Origin: a virus
Virus record (IMG/VR): IMGVR_UViG_3300033145_003233
Coordinates: 372,001 to 436,000 of that record
Length of the DNA: 64,000 nt
Reading direction: 5' to 3' (one strand)
The notes beneath the pieces were generated by a model, which had not been told where the DNA came from, ran no database searches, and saw only the letters and a list, made by a program, of their open reading frames with translations. The position numbers and the translations under genes are program-made. Shown here one piece after another: positions 1 through 7,893 of this stretch (positions within the stretch are counted from its first letter, which is position 1; every line of letters begins with the position of its first letter).

Positions 1-134
1 TCTTATCATTTTAACACCTATATACATATATCATACATATATCATATATTTCCAAGTATGCGCAAAAAACTCCTTTATTTCATTAAAAGAATAAAGCAAG
101 AAATGATTAAAATTTCACTATTTAGAAGAATATT

Positions 135-1154
135 TTATCTATTGCTCAAATATTGTTGTTCAATCCAAACATATGTCTTCTCCATCCCCTCTTCTAAAGA
201 AATTGATGGTTCCCAATTCAAGACTTGTCTAATAAAATTATTATCACTATTCCTACCCCTAACCCCCTCTGGAGCATTCAGGTCATAAATTTTCTCAACC
301 TTAATATTAGCAATATCCTCAACAAGTGATACCAATCTATTAATAGAAACAAGTTGACTAGAACCAAGATTAATAGGAGTAGCTATTAATTTGTCACAAT
401 GCATAATCATATCAATACCATTTAGACAATCTTCTATATATGTGAAAGTGCGTGTTTGTAACCCATCTCCCCATATAACTATTTTATGATTACTTGTAGC
501 TTTAGCATCTATAACCTTGCGACAAATAGCAGCTGGAGCTTTTTCTCTTCCTCCTTTCCACGTTTCGAAAGGTCCATAAATATTATGAAAACGAGCAACA
601 AAAGTTTTCATCTTGCGCTCGACCCAATATTCTTTACAAAACATTTCCGATATTAACTTTTCCCAGCCATAACCTCGTTCTGCCATCGCTGGATACGCAT
701 CAGATTCTTTTAATGCAGTACTATCAGAATCACCTTGTAAAGAAATATTGTAAGCACATGCTGATGAAGAAAAAAAATAACGATTGACTCCGGCCTTGTA
801 TGCCGCTTCAATCATATGTGTATTAATTAAAATGCTTCGAAGACAATCAACCCTGAATTTCTGAATAAAACCTATCCCCCCCATATCAGCAGCTAGATTA
901 TATACTTCTACCGCTCCCTCACATACCCTAGCACAATTGTCCTTCTCTGTTAAATCTAGGCATAAAGATTCAACACCCTCTACTCTCTGATGCCATTCAG
1001 AAAGCGGTTTTTTATCCACAGCACGAATTCTAAAAAAACCTAGATTGCTGAAATACTTAACTAAAGAGCCTCCGATAAATCCACCCGCTCCGGTAATGAC
1101 AATCAAATCTTCCTTATCAAGCACATCAATAGCTTGCTTGTTTTCCCCCACCAT
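135..1154 (-). CDS. NAD-dependent sugar epimerase, GDP-mannose 3,5-epimerase-like
   Basis: Extended short-chain dehydrogenase fold acting on a nucleotide sugar. The Rossmann motif TGAGGFIGG is at residues 21-29, an SSSACAY serine segment lies mid-protein, and the catalytic pair is in YGWEK. The stretches ARFHNIYGPF and WGDGLQTRTFTYIEDC are characteristic of GDP-D-mannose 3',5'-epimerases, which interconvert GDP-mannose and GDP-galactose forms. The 339-residue length is normal. The ATG is preceded by GGGGGAG. It is the last gene of a minus-strand run, downstream of the intein/radical SAM half. With the other sugar genes in the window it probably feeds glycan synthesis. The exact substrate cannot be fixed from sequence. 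Confidence 0.85.
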   Translation of the reverse strand: MVGENKQAIDVLDKEDLIVITGAGGFIGGSLVKYFSNLGFFRIRAVDKKPLSEWHQRVEGVESLCLDLTEKDNCARVCEGAVEVYNLAADMGGIGFIQKFRVDCLRSILINTHMIEAAYKAGVNRYFFSSSACAYNISLQGDSDSTALKESDAYPAMAERGYGWEKLISEMFCKEYWVERKMKTFVARFHNIYGPFETWKGGREKAPAAICRKVIDAKATSNHKIVIWGDGLQTRTFTYIEDCLNGIDMIMHCDKLIATPINLGSSQLVSINRLVSLVEDIANIKVEKIYDLNAPEGVRGRNSDNNFIRQVLNWEPSISLEEGMEKTYVWIEQQYLSNR

Positions 1155-1175
1155 AATAACTCCCCCTTGAAAAAA

Positions 1176-1910
1176 TCATACCCCTTTATAAACGTTCTTC
1201 ACATATTTAGACAATATAAGATACGCCATAGTTAAGTTATCGGAATTAAAAACAAAATCTTCATACTTATAAGACGGTGACACTCTTAATAAATGACATG
1301 GAATAGTTGGCCTCACCAAATCCTCTGATATAAATTTACCAATCATTTCCATCTCTTCTTCTATCTTATCGTCAGAAAAATATAATGGGATGCTAATCTC
1401 TATATGAGGATTGGCAAAACGAATAGCCCAGTTATTACAAGCTTGTCGTATTCTATCTTTAATTACATAATGCTTAACACCAGCAATAGAATAAAATGAT
1501 TCCTCAGATCCCTTCCAATCTATATTAATAGCATCAGCTACCAAACAAATATATCTCCATGGCCTTTCCTCGACATAAGCATTAGTCTTTATAATAAACT
1601 TAAGATCATTCTTATGACATTCTTCTCCTAGTTCTATCAAAAATTCATAATGAATGGTAGGTTCATTAAATGTCATGCAAATACTATCACAATCGCTCTG
1701 TTTAGCCATAGTAACCAGCTGTAAGGGATCATAATGAAAAGACTTAACCTGCAAATCTTGCTGACTAATCTGCCAATTTTCACAATTATGAACTATGAAG
1801 CCATTAGCAACATAATTTTCATATCCTGGGACATTAAAATTATATACCTTCTGCTTCTTTTTTAATCTTTTAATAGATTTTATTTTTTTATATTCTAAAT
1901 TATCATCCAT
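1176..1910 (-). CDS. Split intein C-part fused to C-terminal half of an AmmeMemoRadiSam-like radical SAM enzyme
   Basis: Residues 1-42 are a C-terminal intein fragment: block F begins around VYNFNVPGYENYVANG and block G ends FIVHN, followed by the +1 Cys43. The remaining 202 residues begin CENWQISQ and match the post-cluster part of AMMECR1-linked radical SAM proteins, including TFNEPTIHYEF and DAINIDWKG. The other half, at 4423-4995, ends in the intein N-part. Splicing in trans would rebuild a CX3CX2C cluster whose third cysteine is Cys43. The two halves are 2.5 kb apart with other genes between, some on the opposite strand. The Shine-Dalgarno site is weak. The enzyme's substrate is unknown. 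Confidence 0.9.
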   Translation of the reverse strand: MDDNLEYKKIKSIKRLKKKQKVYNFNVPGYENYVANGFIVHNCENWQISQQDLQVKSFHYDPLQLVTMAKQSDCDSICMTFNEPTIHYEFLIELGEECHKNDLKFIIKTNAYVEERPWRYICLVADAINIDWKGSEESFYSIAGVKHYVIKDRIRQACNNWAIRFANPHIEISIPLYFSDDKIEEEMEMIGKFISEDLVRPTIPCHLLRVSPSYKYEDFVFNSDNLTMAYLILSKYVKNVYKGV

Positions 1911-1963
1911 AATATCATTGCACTGTCTTTCTCAGAATTACATGACTCTTATCTCACTTAATT

Positions 1964-3025
1964 TTAAAATGGATTGATTCTTTTATATATATGATTCGAA
2001 AACTTTTTTAGCAACTCTTGCCTTTCATTATAAGAAAGATCTTTTGTCTTATTTAACCAATTTCTACCCTGACATAAGACAACTTTTCCACATCTAAATT
2101 TTATATCATAATATTCATATTCATGCCACGCCTGGCCATATTGACAAGTTATGGACCATCGTTCTGTGTCTAATATTTTTTCGGAGATCCGCAAAGGATT
2201 CCCAATAATCCTTCTTACATCATTTTCGGTAGAACCGACTATGATATAATTCAATTTTGAGGTATAAATAGAAAAATCTTTATGGGCTTTTTTGAAATTT
2301 TCTTCTTCCATTTTTCTTATTTCTCCTATCCTCTTCTTCGCTATCCCCTCCTTTTGTTTATATTTTGATATATCGGAATAACCACTTTTTATTATCTCAC
2401 CATTATTTATCCATGCCTCGAAACCATCATCCCATATAAGATATATCTTATTATTGTTTTTATCGTATTCATAACAAATCCCAACGTTATTGCTGTCTAC
2501 GACCAAGACTCTATTCTCATTTTTATCATACCAGCACTGCCACCCATCTGCCCATTTAACATAAATAAATTTACCATCTACAGTTTTTCTATGCTCGTAA
2601 CCATCAGAAATCTTATAATAAATTGGATTATTACTTTTATCATATTCCCATTCCCACTGCTTATATCCATCAGATTCTTTTTGATAAATTTTATTATTAT
2701 TTTTATCATATTCAGCCCATATCTCATACCCTTCTGGGGACTTCTGATAGATGCAATTTTTACGAGTATCATAATTTTTTATATACCCTATAGCAGAATT
2801 ATATGACCCCACACCTACACTCTTAGTTCCTATCTTCCCAGTATAGGGATTTATATTCCCTTTAGTGCTCCAATTATTATAAGGATTACCATCAGGATTT
2901 GACCTATAGTGAGGAGCTACATAAGTCCCATTTTTGCGATAATATCCCTTAACACTAACATCAGCCATAAGAAGAGAAGTAGCTAGAGACATCATAATAA
3001 CTATTAAAATTATTAACTTTTTCAT
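1964..3025 (-). CDS. Secreted protein with YRKNGTYVAPHYRS domain and DGY/YDKNNN repeats
   Basis: Starting at the ATG preceded by AAGGAA, the protein has a typical export signal (MKKL followed by a long hydrophobic run, likely cleaved near LLMA) and no lipobox cysteine. Next comes the GYYRKNGTYVAPHYRS / NPYNNWSTKGNINPYTG block, common in small secreted bacterial proteins. About five degenerate repeats of W/Y-DK-N-N-KIY...DG[YFW]E follow. The C-terminal part (IVGSTENDVRRIIGNP) resembles the SmpA/OmlA-like fold. A start 27 bases upstream is possible but lacks the SD site. It has its own promoter and a terminator-like hairpin upstream, so it looks like an independent cargo gene. Function unknown. 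Confidence 0.75.
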   Translation of the reverse strand: MKKLIILIVIMMSLATSLLMADVSVKGYYRKNGTYVAPHYRSNPDGNPYNNWSTKGNINPYTGKIGTKSVGVGSYNSAIGYIKNYDTRKNCIYQKSPEGYEIWAEYDKNNNKIYQKESDGYKQWEWEYDKSNNPIYYKISDGYEHRKTVDGKFIYVKWADGWQCWYDKNENRVLVVDSNNVGICYEYDKNNNKIYLIWDDGFEAWINNGEIIKSGYSDISKYKQKEGIAKKRIGEIRKMEEENFKKAHKDFSIYTSKLNYIIVGSTENDVRRIIGNPLRISEKILDTERWSITCQYGQAWHEYEYYDIKFRCGKVVLCQGRNWLNKTKDLSYNERQELLKKFSNHIYKRINPF

Positions 3026-3087
3026 TTTGCTGTTCCTTATCAATTTTTCCACAATATTATCTTAATCTTAATCTCAATCTCAACATT

Positions 3088-3116
3088 ATTATATATTAAA
3101 TTGCTTTCACTTTCAA
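3088..3116 (-). promoter_or_regulatory. Promoter, TTGAAAGTGA class
   Basis: On the minus strand, TTGAAA (3116-3111) followed by GTGA, a 17-base spacer and TATAAT (3093-3088), about 60 bases upstream of the secreted-protein start. It is one of a repeated family of such sites in the window. Confidence 0.7.
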
Positions 3117-3142
3117 GAATTTTTTCATATTTTCAAAAATAA

Positions 3143-3159
3143 AGGAGGATTTTCCTCCT
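3143..3159 (-). terminator. Hairpin, possible terminator of minus-strand read-through
   Basis: Perfect 7-bp inverted repeat AGGAGGA/TCCTCCT with a 3-base loop. On the minus strand it is followed by TTTATTTTTG, a U-rich tail. It lies just upstream of the promoter at 3088-3116, a sensible place to stop transcription arriving from the def/radical SAM operon. Confidence 0.5.
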
Positions 3160-3216
3160 AAACTCATAATTATATAGGTAGAAAAACATAACAAATATAT
3201 TTAATAGGAGATAAAT

Positions 3217-3465
3217 ATGAGATATTTTAGATTAGTATTAAGTGAAAAACGAGGAGAATATTACTTTGACAGTATCCACGAAAAATTCGTCCACGCACAA
3301 AACAGAAATAAAGCATACAAAAAAGCTCTAAAAATAGCTGCCACATTCTTTAAAAACTATAAAAATGCTCCAACAGGAATTCCTGATGAAGATACTATCT
3401 TTTGGTTTAATGGTGATTATGCAGCTATCTGGATAAACGATTTAAAAGAAATTGAAATGATCTAA
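3217..3465 (+). CDS. Small hypothetical protein
   Basis: 82 residues with a good Shine-Dalgarno (AGGAGATAAAT-ATG). It begins MRYFRLVLSEKRGEYYF, has a lysine/alanine-rich central helix and an acidic, aromatic C-terminus. No family recognised. It is the first gene of a short plus-strand island lying between the two halves of the intein-split radical SAM gene. Confidence 0.6.
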   Translation: MRYFRLVLSEKRGEYYFDSIHEKFVHAQNRNKAYKKALKIAATFFKNYKNAPTGIPDEDTIFWFNGDYAAIWINDLKEIEMI

Positions 3466-3533
3466 ATTATGAAATTTCACAATCTTTTACGATATAATAA
3501 TGACAATATTATGTAATAAAATAGGAGTAAAAA

Positions 3534-3683
3534 ATGAAAGATTGTAAAACCATTAGGATAGATGTCCCAACAGAGCTTCATGAGCGACTAAAAAAAAGTG
3601 CAAAAAAAGACTATGGCAATATAACATCTGTCGTTAGGAATTTAATAGTTCAATACGTTAAAGAAAAAGAGAAAGAGGGATAA
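3534..3683 (+). CDS. Ribbon-helix-helix protein paired with HNH nuclease
   Basis: 49 residues. The strand TIRIDVPTELHERLKK is followed by a helix-turn-helix-like SVVRNLIVQYVKEK, the pattern of MetJ/Arc/CopG DNA-binding proteins, which bind operators as dimers. SD is AGGAG. Its stop overlaps the start of the next gene (TAATG), so the two are translationally coupled. At least three similar RHH genes precede nucleases elsewhere in the window. Likely role, inferred: repressor of its own cassette. Confidence 0.75.
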   Translation: MKDCKTIRIDVPTELHERLKKSAKKDYGNITSVVRNLIVQYVKEKEKEG

Positions 3684-4712
3684 TGGGAAAATTTATAAAT
3701 CTAACTGATAAAAAATTTGGGCAATTAACAGTACTATCTCAAGCAAAATATCATAATAAAAGAATCCAATGGAAATGCAAATGCTCCTGTGGAAATTATA
3801 TCAATATTTGCACAAAAGACTTAAATAACGGGAAAAGAATATGCTGTAAAAAATGTGGCAAAACAAACTGCCTTATATGTGGCAAAAGAACAAAAAATAA
3901 AAAGATATGCTCCAACAAATGTAAAATAAAATTTGATAAATTATCAAAAAATCCATTACCACCTTTCTATTCCTATAAACATGCTGCTGCATATCTTCAA
4001 AAAGATCAAAGAACTATTAGAAAATGGGAAAATATTTTATATAAAATAGATAAAAATCTTAAATCTGATTTTAATCTAATAAAATGGAAAAACTGCAAAA
4101 TATGCAGGGATAAAACCCCATCAGCAAAATGCAGAGTAGGATACTGCAAAAAATGCTCTGAAAAAGGACTGGGACGTAAGAATACAGCAAAAATACTTTC
4201 TAAAAAATATAAGGGAAAAGGTAATCCAAATTACGTTCATGGCAAAAAAATGGAACATAGCAGAGAAAGAAGCGTCATGCATGATAGATGGGCAAAAAAA
4301 AATATTAAAAATAAAACCAAATGTATGCATGTTGAGTGGAAGAACAGATAAATTACATGTTCACCATATCTTGTCTTTTTCTATATTTCCGAAATTAAGG
4401 TATAAAATATGGAATGGACTTATTATAAACAGGTTTTATCACATAGAACTTCATCGTCTTCAGTTAGATCTTTTGCTTCTACCCACCTTCTGCTCTTTGT
4501 CATCACTGGATGTTCAGGAGTTAATCTCAACTTTTCTCCTTCTACCTCAAGTTCAATCAATTCTTCAGCTTCCCTATCAACAACATGTCCGACATGAGCT
4601 AATACGAGTTGTGGGTCGCTACTCGAATTATCCCAAACAACTATCTCTTCTCCATCCTCAATTTGCTCAATCTTCTTTGTCCCAATTGGAGTCGAGATTA
4701 GAGTTCCAGTAG
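3683..4712 (+). pseudogene. HNH homing endonuclease, frameshifted
   Basis: The first frame (3683-4351) encodes two CxxC zinc-ribbon pairs, a helix-turn-helix-like YKHAAAYLQKDQRTIRKWE and a further Cys pair, ending near MHDRWAKK. The catalytic HNH segment (CMLSGRTDKLHVHHI through NGLIINRFYHIELH) is in the +1 frame, open to 4712, with homology ending about 4457. The frames meet at a run of nine A after GGGC near 4291-4302, so a one-base slip could join them. This could be decay, programmed slippage or a sequencing error. The 3' end runs antisense into the intein N-part gene. It lies inside the fractured radical SAM locus, where homing nucleases of split inteins are expected. Confidence 0.7.
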
Positions 4713-4995
4713 GCAAACAAAAAACACATTTTAAACTACAACCATATCCACCTATAGAAAAAGTTTTTGTACCAGGGAGAAAATGTTTAAATGGTTTCTT
4801 CTCTATAGGATCTATAGATATGGAAGAAATGTGATGATATCCTGATGGGACTACCTCATCGTCCGCCGCTCTCCTCGCCAAACATTGACCCAACTGCCCA
4901 TTTTTTAACAAACAAGAATTAGGACATAATAGGCATTGCACCTTATCATCTTGCTTTTGAAAAAGCTTTAATGTGTCATTCTTGTTCCTGAACAT
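4423..4995 (-). CDS. N-terminal half of AmmeMemoRadiSam-like enzyme fused to split intein N-part
   Basis: The extein begins MFRNKNDTLKLF. It contains CLLCPNSC, the stretch IDPIEKKPFKHFLPGTKTFS and GYGCSLKCVF, all typical of the AMMECR1-associated radical SAM family. It then switches to a 98-residue Hint module: block A CLPTGTLIS and block B LRLTPEHPVMT (the T-x-x-H motif). The complementary intein C-part is at 1176-1910. The longest frame starts at 5115 inside def; I chose 4995 because GAGGGAAAGAG precedes that ATG and homology starts there. It overlaps the def stop by 20 bases, indicating one operon. The 3' end faces the HNH gene tail to tail. Confidence 0.9.
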   Translation of the reverse strand: MFRNKNDTLKLFQKQDDKVQCLLCPNSCLLKNGQLGQCLARRAADDEVVPSGYHHISSISIDPIEKKPFKHFLPGTKTFSIGGYGCSLKCVFCLPTGTLISTPIGTKKIEQIEDGEEIVVWDNSSSDPQLVLAHVGHVVDREAEELIELEVEGEKLRLTPEHPVMTKSRRWVEAKDLTEDDEVLCDKTCL

Positions 4996-5614
4996 CTCTT
5001 TCCCTCTTGAAATCTTCTGACTCAACAACTTCATAAGCTCCAGAGGTTTCTGTTTCTTCATCTTCTCCCTGAGTTTTTCTCCAAGCACTCCCCACCAAAC
5101 AAAGACCATTAACATGATCTATTTCATGCTGAACTATGATGGACTCAAATCCTACAAACTTATCTTTCTGAGATTTTCCTTCCTCATCTACATAAGCCAC
5201 AACCACCTCTTTAGAACGCTCTACACCAACATAAAAATTCGGAAAAGAAAGACACCCTTCTCTCCCCATTTGTTTTTCTTCTCCCATCTCAATTATTTCA
5301 GGATTCACCAAAACTTTCATATCATTGGTTTTTCTGTTAGGACATAACACCACGACCTTTTTAAGATGCCCTATCTGAGAAGCAGATAATCCCACTCCAG
5401 AATCAGATAATTTCAAAATCTGTTTTAATTCCCTAACAATCGGAGAGATATCTTCCGAGTCATCAACGTTCTCGCAAGGGATCTTTAATATAGGATCATC
5501 CCATTTCCTAATAAGAGACATGAGTTTTTTCCTTCTTAGAAAAAACTCATTCTTACGTTGCAACCTCTTCTTCTTATTATCCCTAGCTCTCGCCTTTCCT
5601 TTAGATTTCGCCAT
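4976..5614 (-). CDS. def: Peptide deformylase
   Basis: Removes the formyl group from initiator methionine. All three metallo-deformylase motifs are present: GVGLSASQ (73-80), EGCLSFP (119-125) and HEIDH (163-167), giving Cys plus two His ligands and the catalytic Glu. The core starts near residue 33 and is preceded by a lysine/arginine-rich 30-residue extension. An acidic tail follows residue 180. SD is GGGAGAT. Deformylases are known in cyanophages and huge phages. With IF-3 in the same genome it suggests control of translation initiation or nascent-chain processing. Confidence 0.95.
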   Translation of the reverse strand: MAKSKGKARARDNKKKRLQRKNEFFLRRKKLMSLIRKWDDPILKIPCENVDDSEDISPIVRELKQILKLSDSGVGLSASQIGHLKKVVVLCPNRKTNDMKVLVNPEIIEMGEEKQMGREGCLSFPNFYVGVERSKEVVVAYVDEEGKSQKDKFVGFESIIVQHEIDHVNGLCLVGSAWRKTQGEDEETETSGAYEVVESEDFKRERDVQEQE

Positions 5615-5623
5615 AATATCTCC

Positions 5624-6025
5624 CTATTTCTGGATTCTTAAATGTATCTCTATCTGCCCCTTCTCATTTTCTCTACGCGAAAAAATATTACAAGAAGCAG
5701 TGCTGCCTACATATCTTTTAATCTTTGTCTCTGAATAAGTTTTATTCAACTGTTTTAATTTAAATCTCTTCCCATGAGAACCAGCATCATAATCATCAGC
5801 ATGCATCACAAATCCCTTTTTAGTTCTCTCGAACCCCACATCTCCATAACCTCCGAATACTCCCTTCCTAACAACAACATGAGCAGTAGGTTTGGCACTA
5901 CTGTATGAATTAGAAAGAACAGTCCCATCATTATGAACCTCTGGCTTATACCCCATATCATTGAGGGCCTGAACTAAACAACCTTCATCTTTAAACTTAA
6001 CCTCTACTACATGGTACTCACTCAT
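5624..6025 (-). CDS. DUF1257 (Ycf35-like) protein, copy 1
   Basis: 133 residues with the DUF1257 pattern: KFKDEGCLVQALNDMGY near the N-terminus, a central HVVVRKG strand, DVGFERTKKGFVMHADDYD, and a C-terminal IEIHLRI strand. It is roughly half-identical to its neighbour at 6040-6444, so the pair is a tandem duplication. Ycf35 is a conserved plastid/cyanobacterial protein of unknown biochemical role that also occurs in some phages. Its frequent partner Ycf46 is encoded at 45.3-46.9 kb. Molecular function unknown. Confidence 0.75.
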   Translation of the reverse strand: MSEYHVVEVKFKDEGCLVQALNDMGYKPEVHNDGTVLSNSYSSAKPTAHVVVRKGVFGGYGDVGFERTKKGFVMHADDYDAGSHGKRFKLKQLNKTYSETKIKRYVGSTASCNIFSRRENEKGQIEIHLRIQK

Positions 6026-6039
6026 AATTCATCCTTTAT

Positions 6040-6444
6040 TTAATTAGTTACTCTAATATGAATTTCTATCTTGCCGTTTTCAAGTTCTTTCCTGTCAGTT
6101 ATATTATAACTGGAAATACTATTAACTGTCTTCCTTAATTTATTCTCAGAATAAGATTTATTCAATTGCTTAATTTTAACTCCTTTTCTCCACGGAGAAT
6201 CAAAAGCTGAAGCATGAAGAACAAACCCCTTCTTCACTCTTTCAAAGCCCACATCATTACTCATTCCCCCCACTTGAGAACGAGGGATAACAATATGTGC
6301 CTTTTGTTTCCTTTTATCTCCACGATATCCATGAAGACTAACGGCATCTTTATGAACCTGAGGATTATAGCCCATCTCTTTTAAAGACTGAATTAGGACT
6401 CCTTCATCCTTGAAACCAACTTCTACTACATGGAATTCTGACAC
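6040..6444 (-). CDS. DUF1257 (Ycf35-like) protein, copy 2
   Basis: 134 residues, paralogous to the 5624-6025 product: FKDEGVLIQSLKEMGY, AHIVIPRSQVGG, DVGFERVKKGFVLHAS and the final IEIHIRV strand align throughout, including the LNKSYSE block. The 14-base gap to copy 1 indicates co-transcription. Both copies keep the glycine and aromatic framework, so neither looks decayed. Function as for copy 1. Confidence 0.75.
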   Translation of the reverse strand: MSEFHVVEVGFKDEGVLIQSLKEMGYNPQVHKDAVSLHGYRGDKRKQKAHIVIPRSQVGGMSNDVGFERVKKGFVLHASAFDSPWRKGVKIKQLNKSYSENKLRKTVNSISSYNITDRKELENGKIEIHIRVTN

Positions 6445-6445
6445 A

Positions 6446-6790
6446 TCATTCCTCTTCGGTTTTATAAACTGTTATTTTATCATCAACATATACAATTTTT
6501 TCCCAATTCTTGAAAACTTCATCAAAATTATCAAATTCATAAACTGTGCTATAAGGATCATTCACTGCATTATTAATAGCATTCTCAAAAGAACAGTAAT
6601 TATCACCGATTTCAGATATATCAATAAAACGATCCGTTCTTAATGAAACCCATTCCCATGTATGATGACCATGACCTACTTTGATTTCTTTTAAAAAGAA
6701 TTTATTTTTAGTATCTGCTGCAAAAACATAAACATGATATTTTGCAATTGTCACAACCTTTTGACCTGTATTTGATTCTAAAATTTTCAT
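6446..6790 (-). CDS. Hypothetical protein
   Basis: 114 residues, no family recognised. A predicted mixed alpha/beta protein: strand-rich N-terminus (KVVTIAKYHVYVFAADT), a GHGHHTWEWVSL turn rich in His and Trp, and an acidic C-terminus ending KTEEE. It overlaps the start of the HAD gene upstream by 4 bases and sits one base from the DUF1257 copy 2 start, so it is part of the same operon. Confidence 0.6.
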   Translation of the reverse strand: MKILESNTGQKVVTIAKYHVYVFAADTKNKFFLKEIKVGHGHHTWEWVSLRTDRFIDISEIGDNYCSFENAINNAVNDPYSTVYEFDNFDEVFKNWEKIVYVDDKITVYKTEEE

Positions 6791-7314
6791 TTATTCTCCT
6801 TCTTTTTTTGTGCTAGTATATGTGTGCAAAAATCATGAACTGCACCTTTACCTCCATAATAATCTGAGGGATAAGTCACATCATCTCTAATTTGAGGAAC
6901 AGCATCAGTAGGACATGCTGTAACTCCTGCTAATTCCATGCACTCAAGGTCATTCTCTGCATCTCCCATGTATGCCACGTTACTCCATTCCAAATCTCTA
7001 CTACGCAAAAAATTATCAACAACGAGAACCTTACTTGTAGCTCCGATTGCTATAATTAATTCCTCATTATACCACTTGCTCCATCTTTCAGAATGATTAC
7101 GAATCCTCCCTACTTGCTTATGTATCACATGATCATGAGAAGCAGTAAGAATAAGTATCATTATCCCCGCTTCCATTACCCTAGTCATAGCATCAAAATC
7201 ACGAGTATAGAATGATTTAATAACATATCCATCTTTGTCAACTTGATAGATTCCATCCGTTAATGTGCCGTCCACATCAAGTACAAGCAGTTCTATCTCT
7301 TTATACATAGTCAT
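6787..7314 (-). CDS. HAD-superfamily phosphatase, KdsC / sialic-acid-9-phosphatase-like
   Basis: Compact C0-type HAD: motif I VLDVDGTLTDG near residue 12, motif II in ILILTAS, and motif IV GDAENDLECMELAG near the C-terminus. It lacks a cap domain, as expected for KdsC and for the phosphatases that dephosphorylate nonulosonic-acid 9-phosphates. The GGKGAVHDF tail matches the KdsC subfamily. NeuB at 7883 and NeuA at 13875 support a role in nonulosonic-acid synthesis. SD GGGAG precedes ATG-ACT-ATG. Its own promoter (7355-7382) lies in the end of the upstream nuclease gene. Confidence 0.85.
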   Translation of the reverse strand: MTMYKEIELLVLDVDGTLTDGIYQVDKDGYVIKSFYTRDFDAMTRVMEAGIMILILTASHDHVIHKQVGRIRNHSERWSKWYNEELIIAIGATSKVLVVDNFLRSRDLEWSNVAYMGDAENDLECMELAGVTACPTDAVPQIRDDVTYPSDYYGGKGAVHDFCTHILAQKKKENK

Positions 7315-7341
7315 AACTCCCTATTCTACAAGCACTTAGTA

Positions 7342-7893
7342 TTACCATTGCCCTATTATACCACATTGACAATCACTTTCAAATTGTTTTTTTCTACTAT
7401 TTTCTTCGATATATAATACGGCATTTTTTAACAAAGGAAGGGGATCTCTAAATTTGCCCCCCAAACCTCTTTCGATCATTCCCAACACGCTATTACATTT
7501 ACGGCAAAGTAATCCTCTGGGATGCCCATTTTTATGATTATGATCTAAACATAATTTATTTTTAAATTCTAATTCATGAACTTCACAAATAGCACATTTA
7601 CCTTGCTGTTTTTTATATATTTCTTCATAACCGCCAATAGTTATGCTGATTTTGCGTTTTTTCCAAACAGACATCCTGCTTTTTAGAGGGTTTTTCTCTC
7701 TATATCTCTTACTTCTTAATTTCCTCTTCTCCTTATCCTCGGCATCTGGATTGTCTTTCCTATATTTCTTAATTCTTTTCAGTATTGCTTCTTTATTTTC
7801 TTTGTAATATTTTTTACTATATTCTTTAAAATACTCTTTCTTTCTTAAACGATATTCTTTATCATATTTTTTCTTGGCTTCTTTAGAGATCAT
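7342..7893 (-). CDS. Endonuclease VII-like HNH nuclease
   Basis: The N-terminal 90 residues are highly charged with repeated YxKExK and KxYRxKN helices, probably DNA-binding. The C-terminal domain has the recombination endonuclease VII pattern: GKCAICE, the catalytic core LCLDHNHKNGHPRGLLC, RKCNSVLG. T4 gp49 of this family resolves DNA junctions, but many phage members are free-standing homing enzymes. SD AGGGGAGG. The gene overlaps the neuB stop by 11 bases, which fits insertion next to that gene. Junction resolvase and homing roles cannot be told apart here. Confidence 0.85.
   Translation of the reverse strand: MISKEAKKKYDKEYRLRKKEYFKEYSKKYYKENKEAILKRIKKYRKDNPDAEDKEKRKLRSKRYREKNPLKSRMSVWKKRKISITIGGYEEIYKKQQGKCAICEVHELEFKNKLCLDHNHKNGHPRGLLCRKCNSVLGMIERGLGGKFRDPLPLLKNAVLYIEENSRKKQFESDCQCGIIGQW
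7355..7382 (-). promoter_or_regulatory. Promoter, TTGAAAGTGA class
   Basis: Minus-strand TTGAAA (7382-7377) with GTGATTG extension, 16-base spacer, TATAAT (7360-7355). It lies inside the 3' end of the endonuclease VII-like gene and would drive the HAD phosphatase and genes below it. Confidence 0.7.

Noticed and set aside
58-288. Plus-strand frame opposite the epimerase C-terminus
   Set aside because: Overlaps a well-supported gene, no homology or Shine-Dalgarno; a shadow frame. Many similar opposite-strand frames were dropped for the same reason.
4423-5115. Longer start of the radical SAM N-half at 5115
   Set aside because: The extra 40 residues lie wholly inside def, lack homology, and a good Shine-Dalgarno precedes the ATG at 4995.
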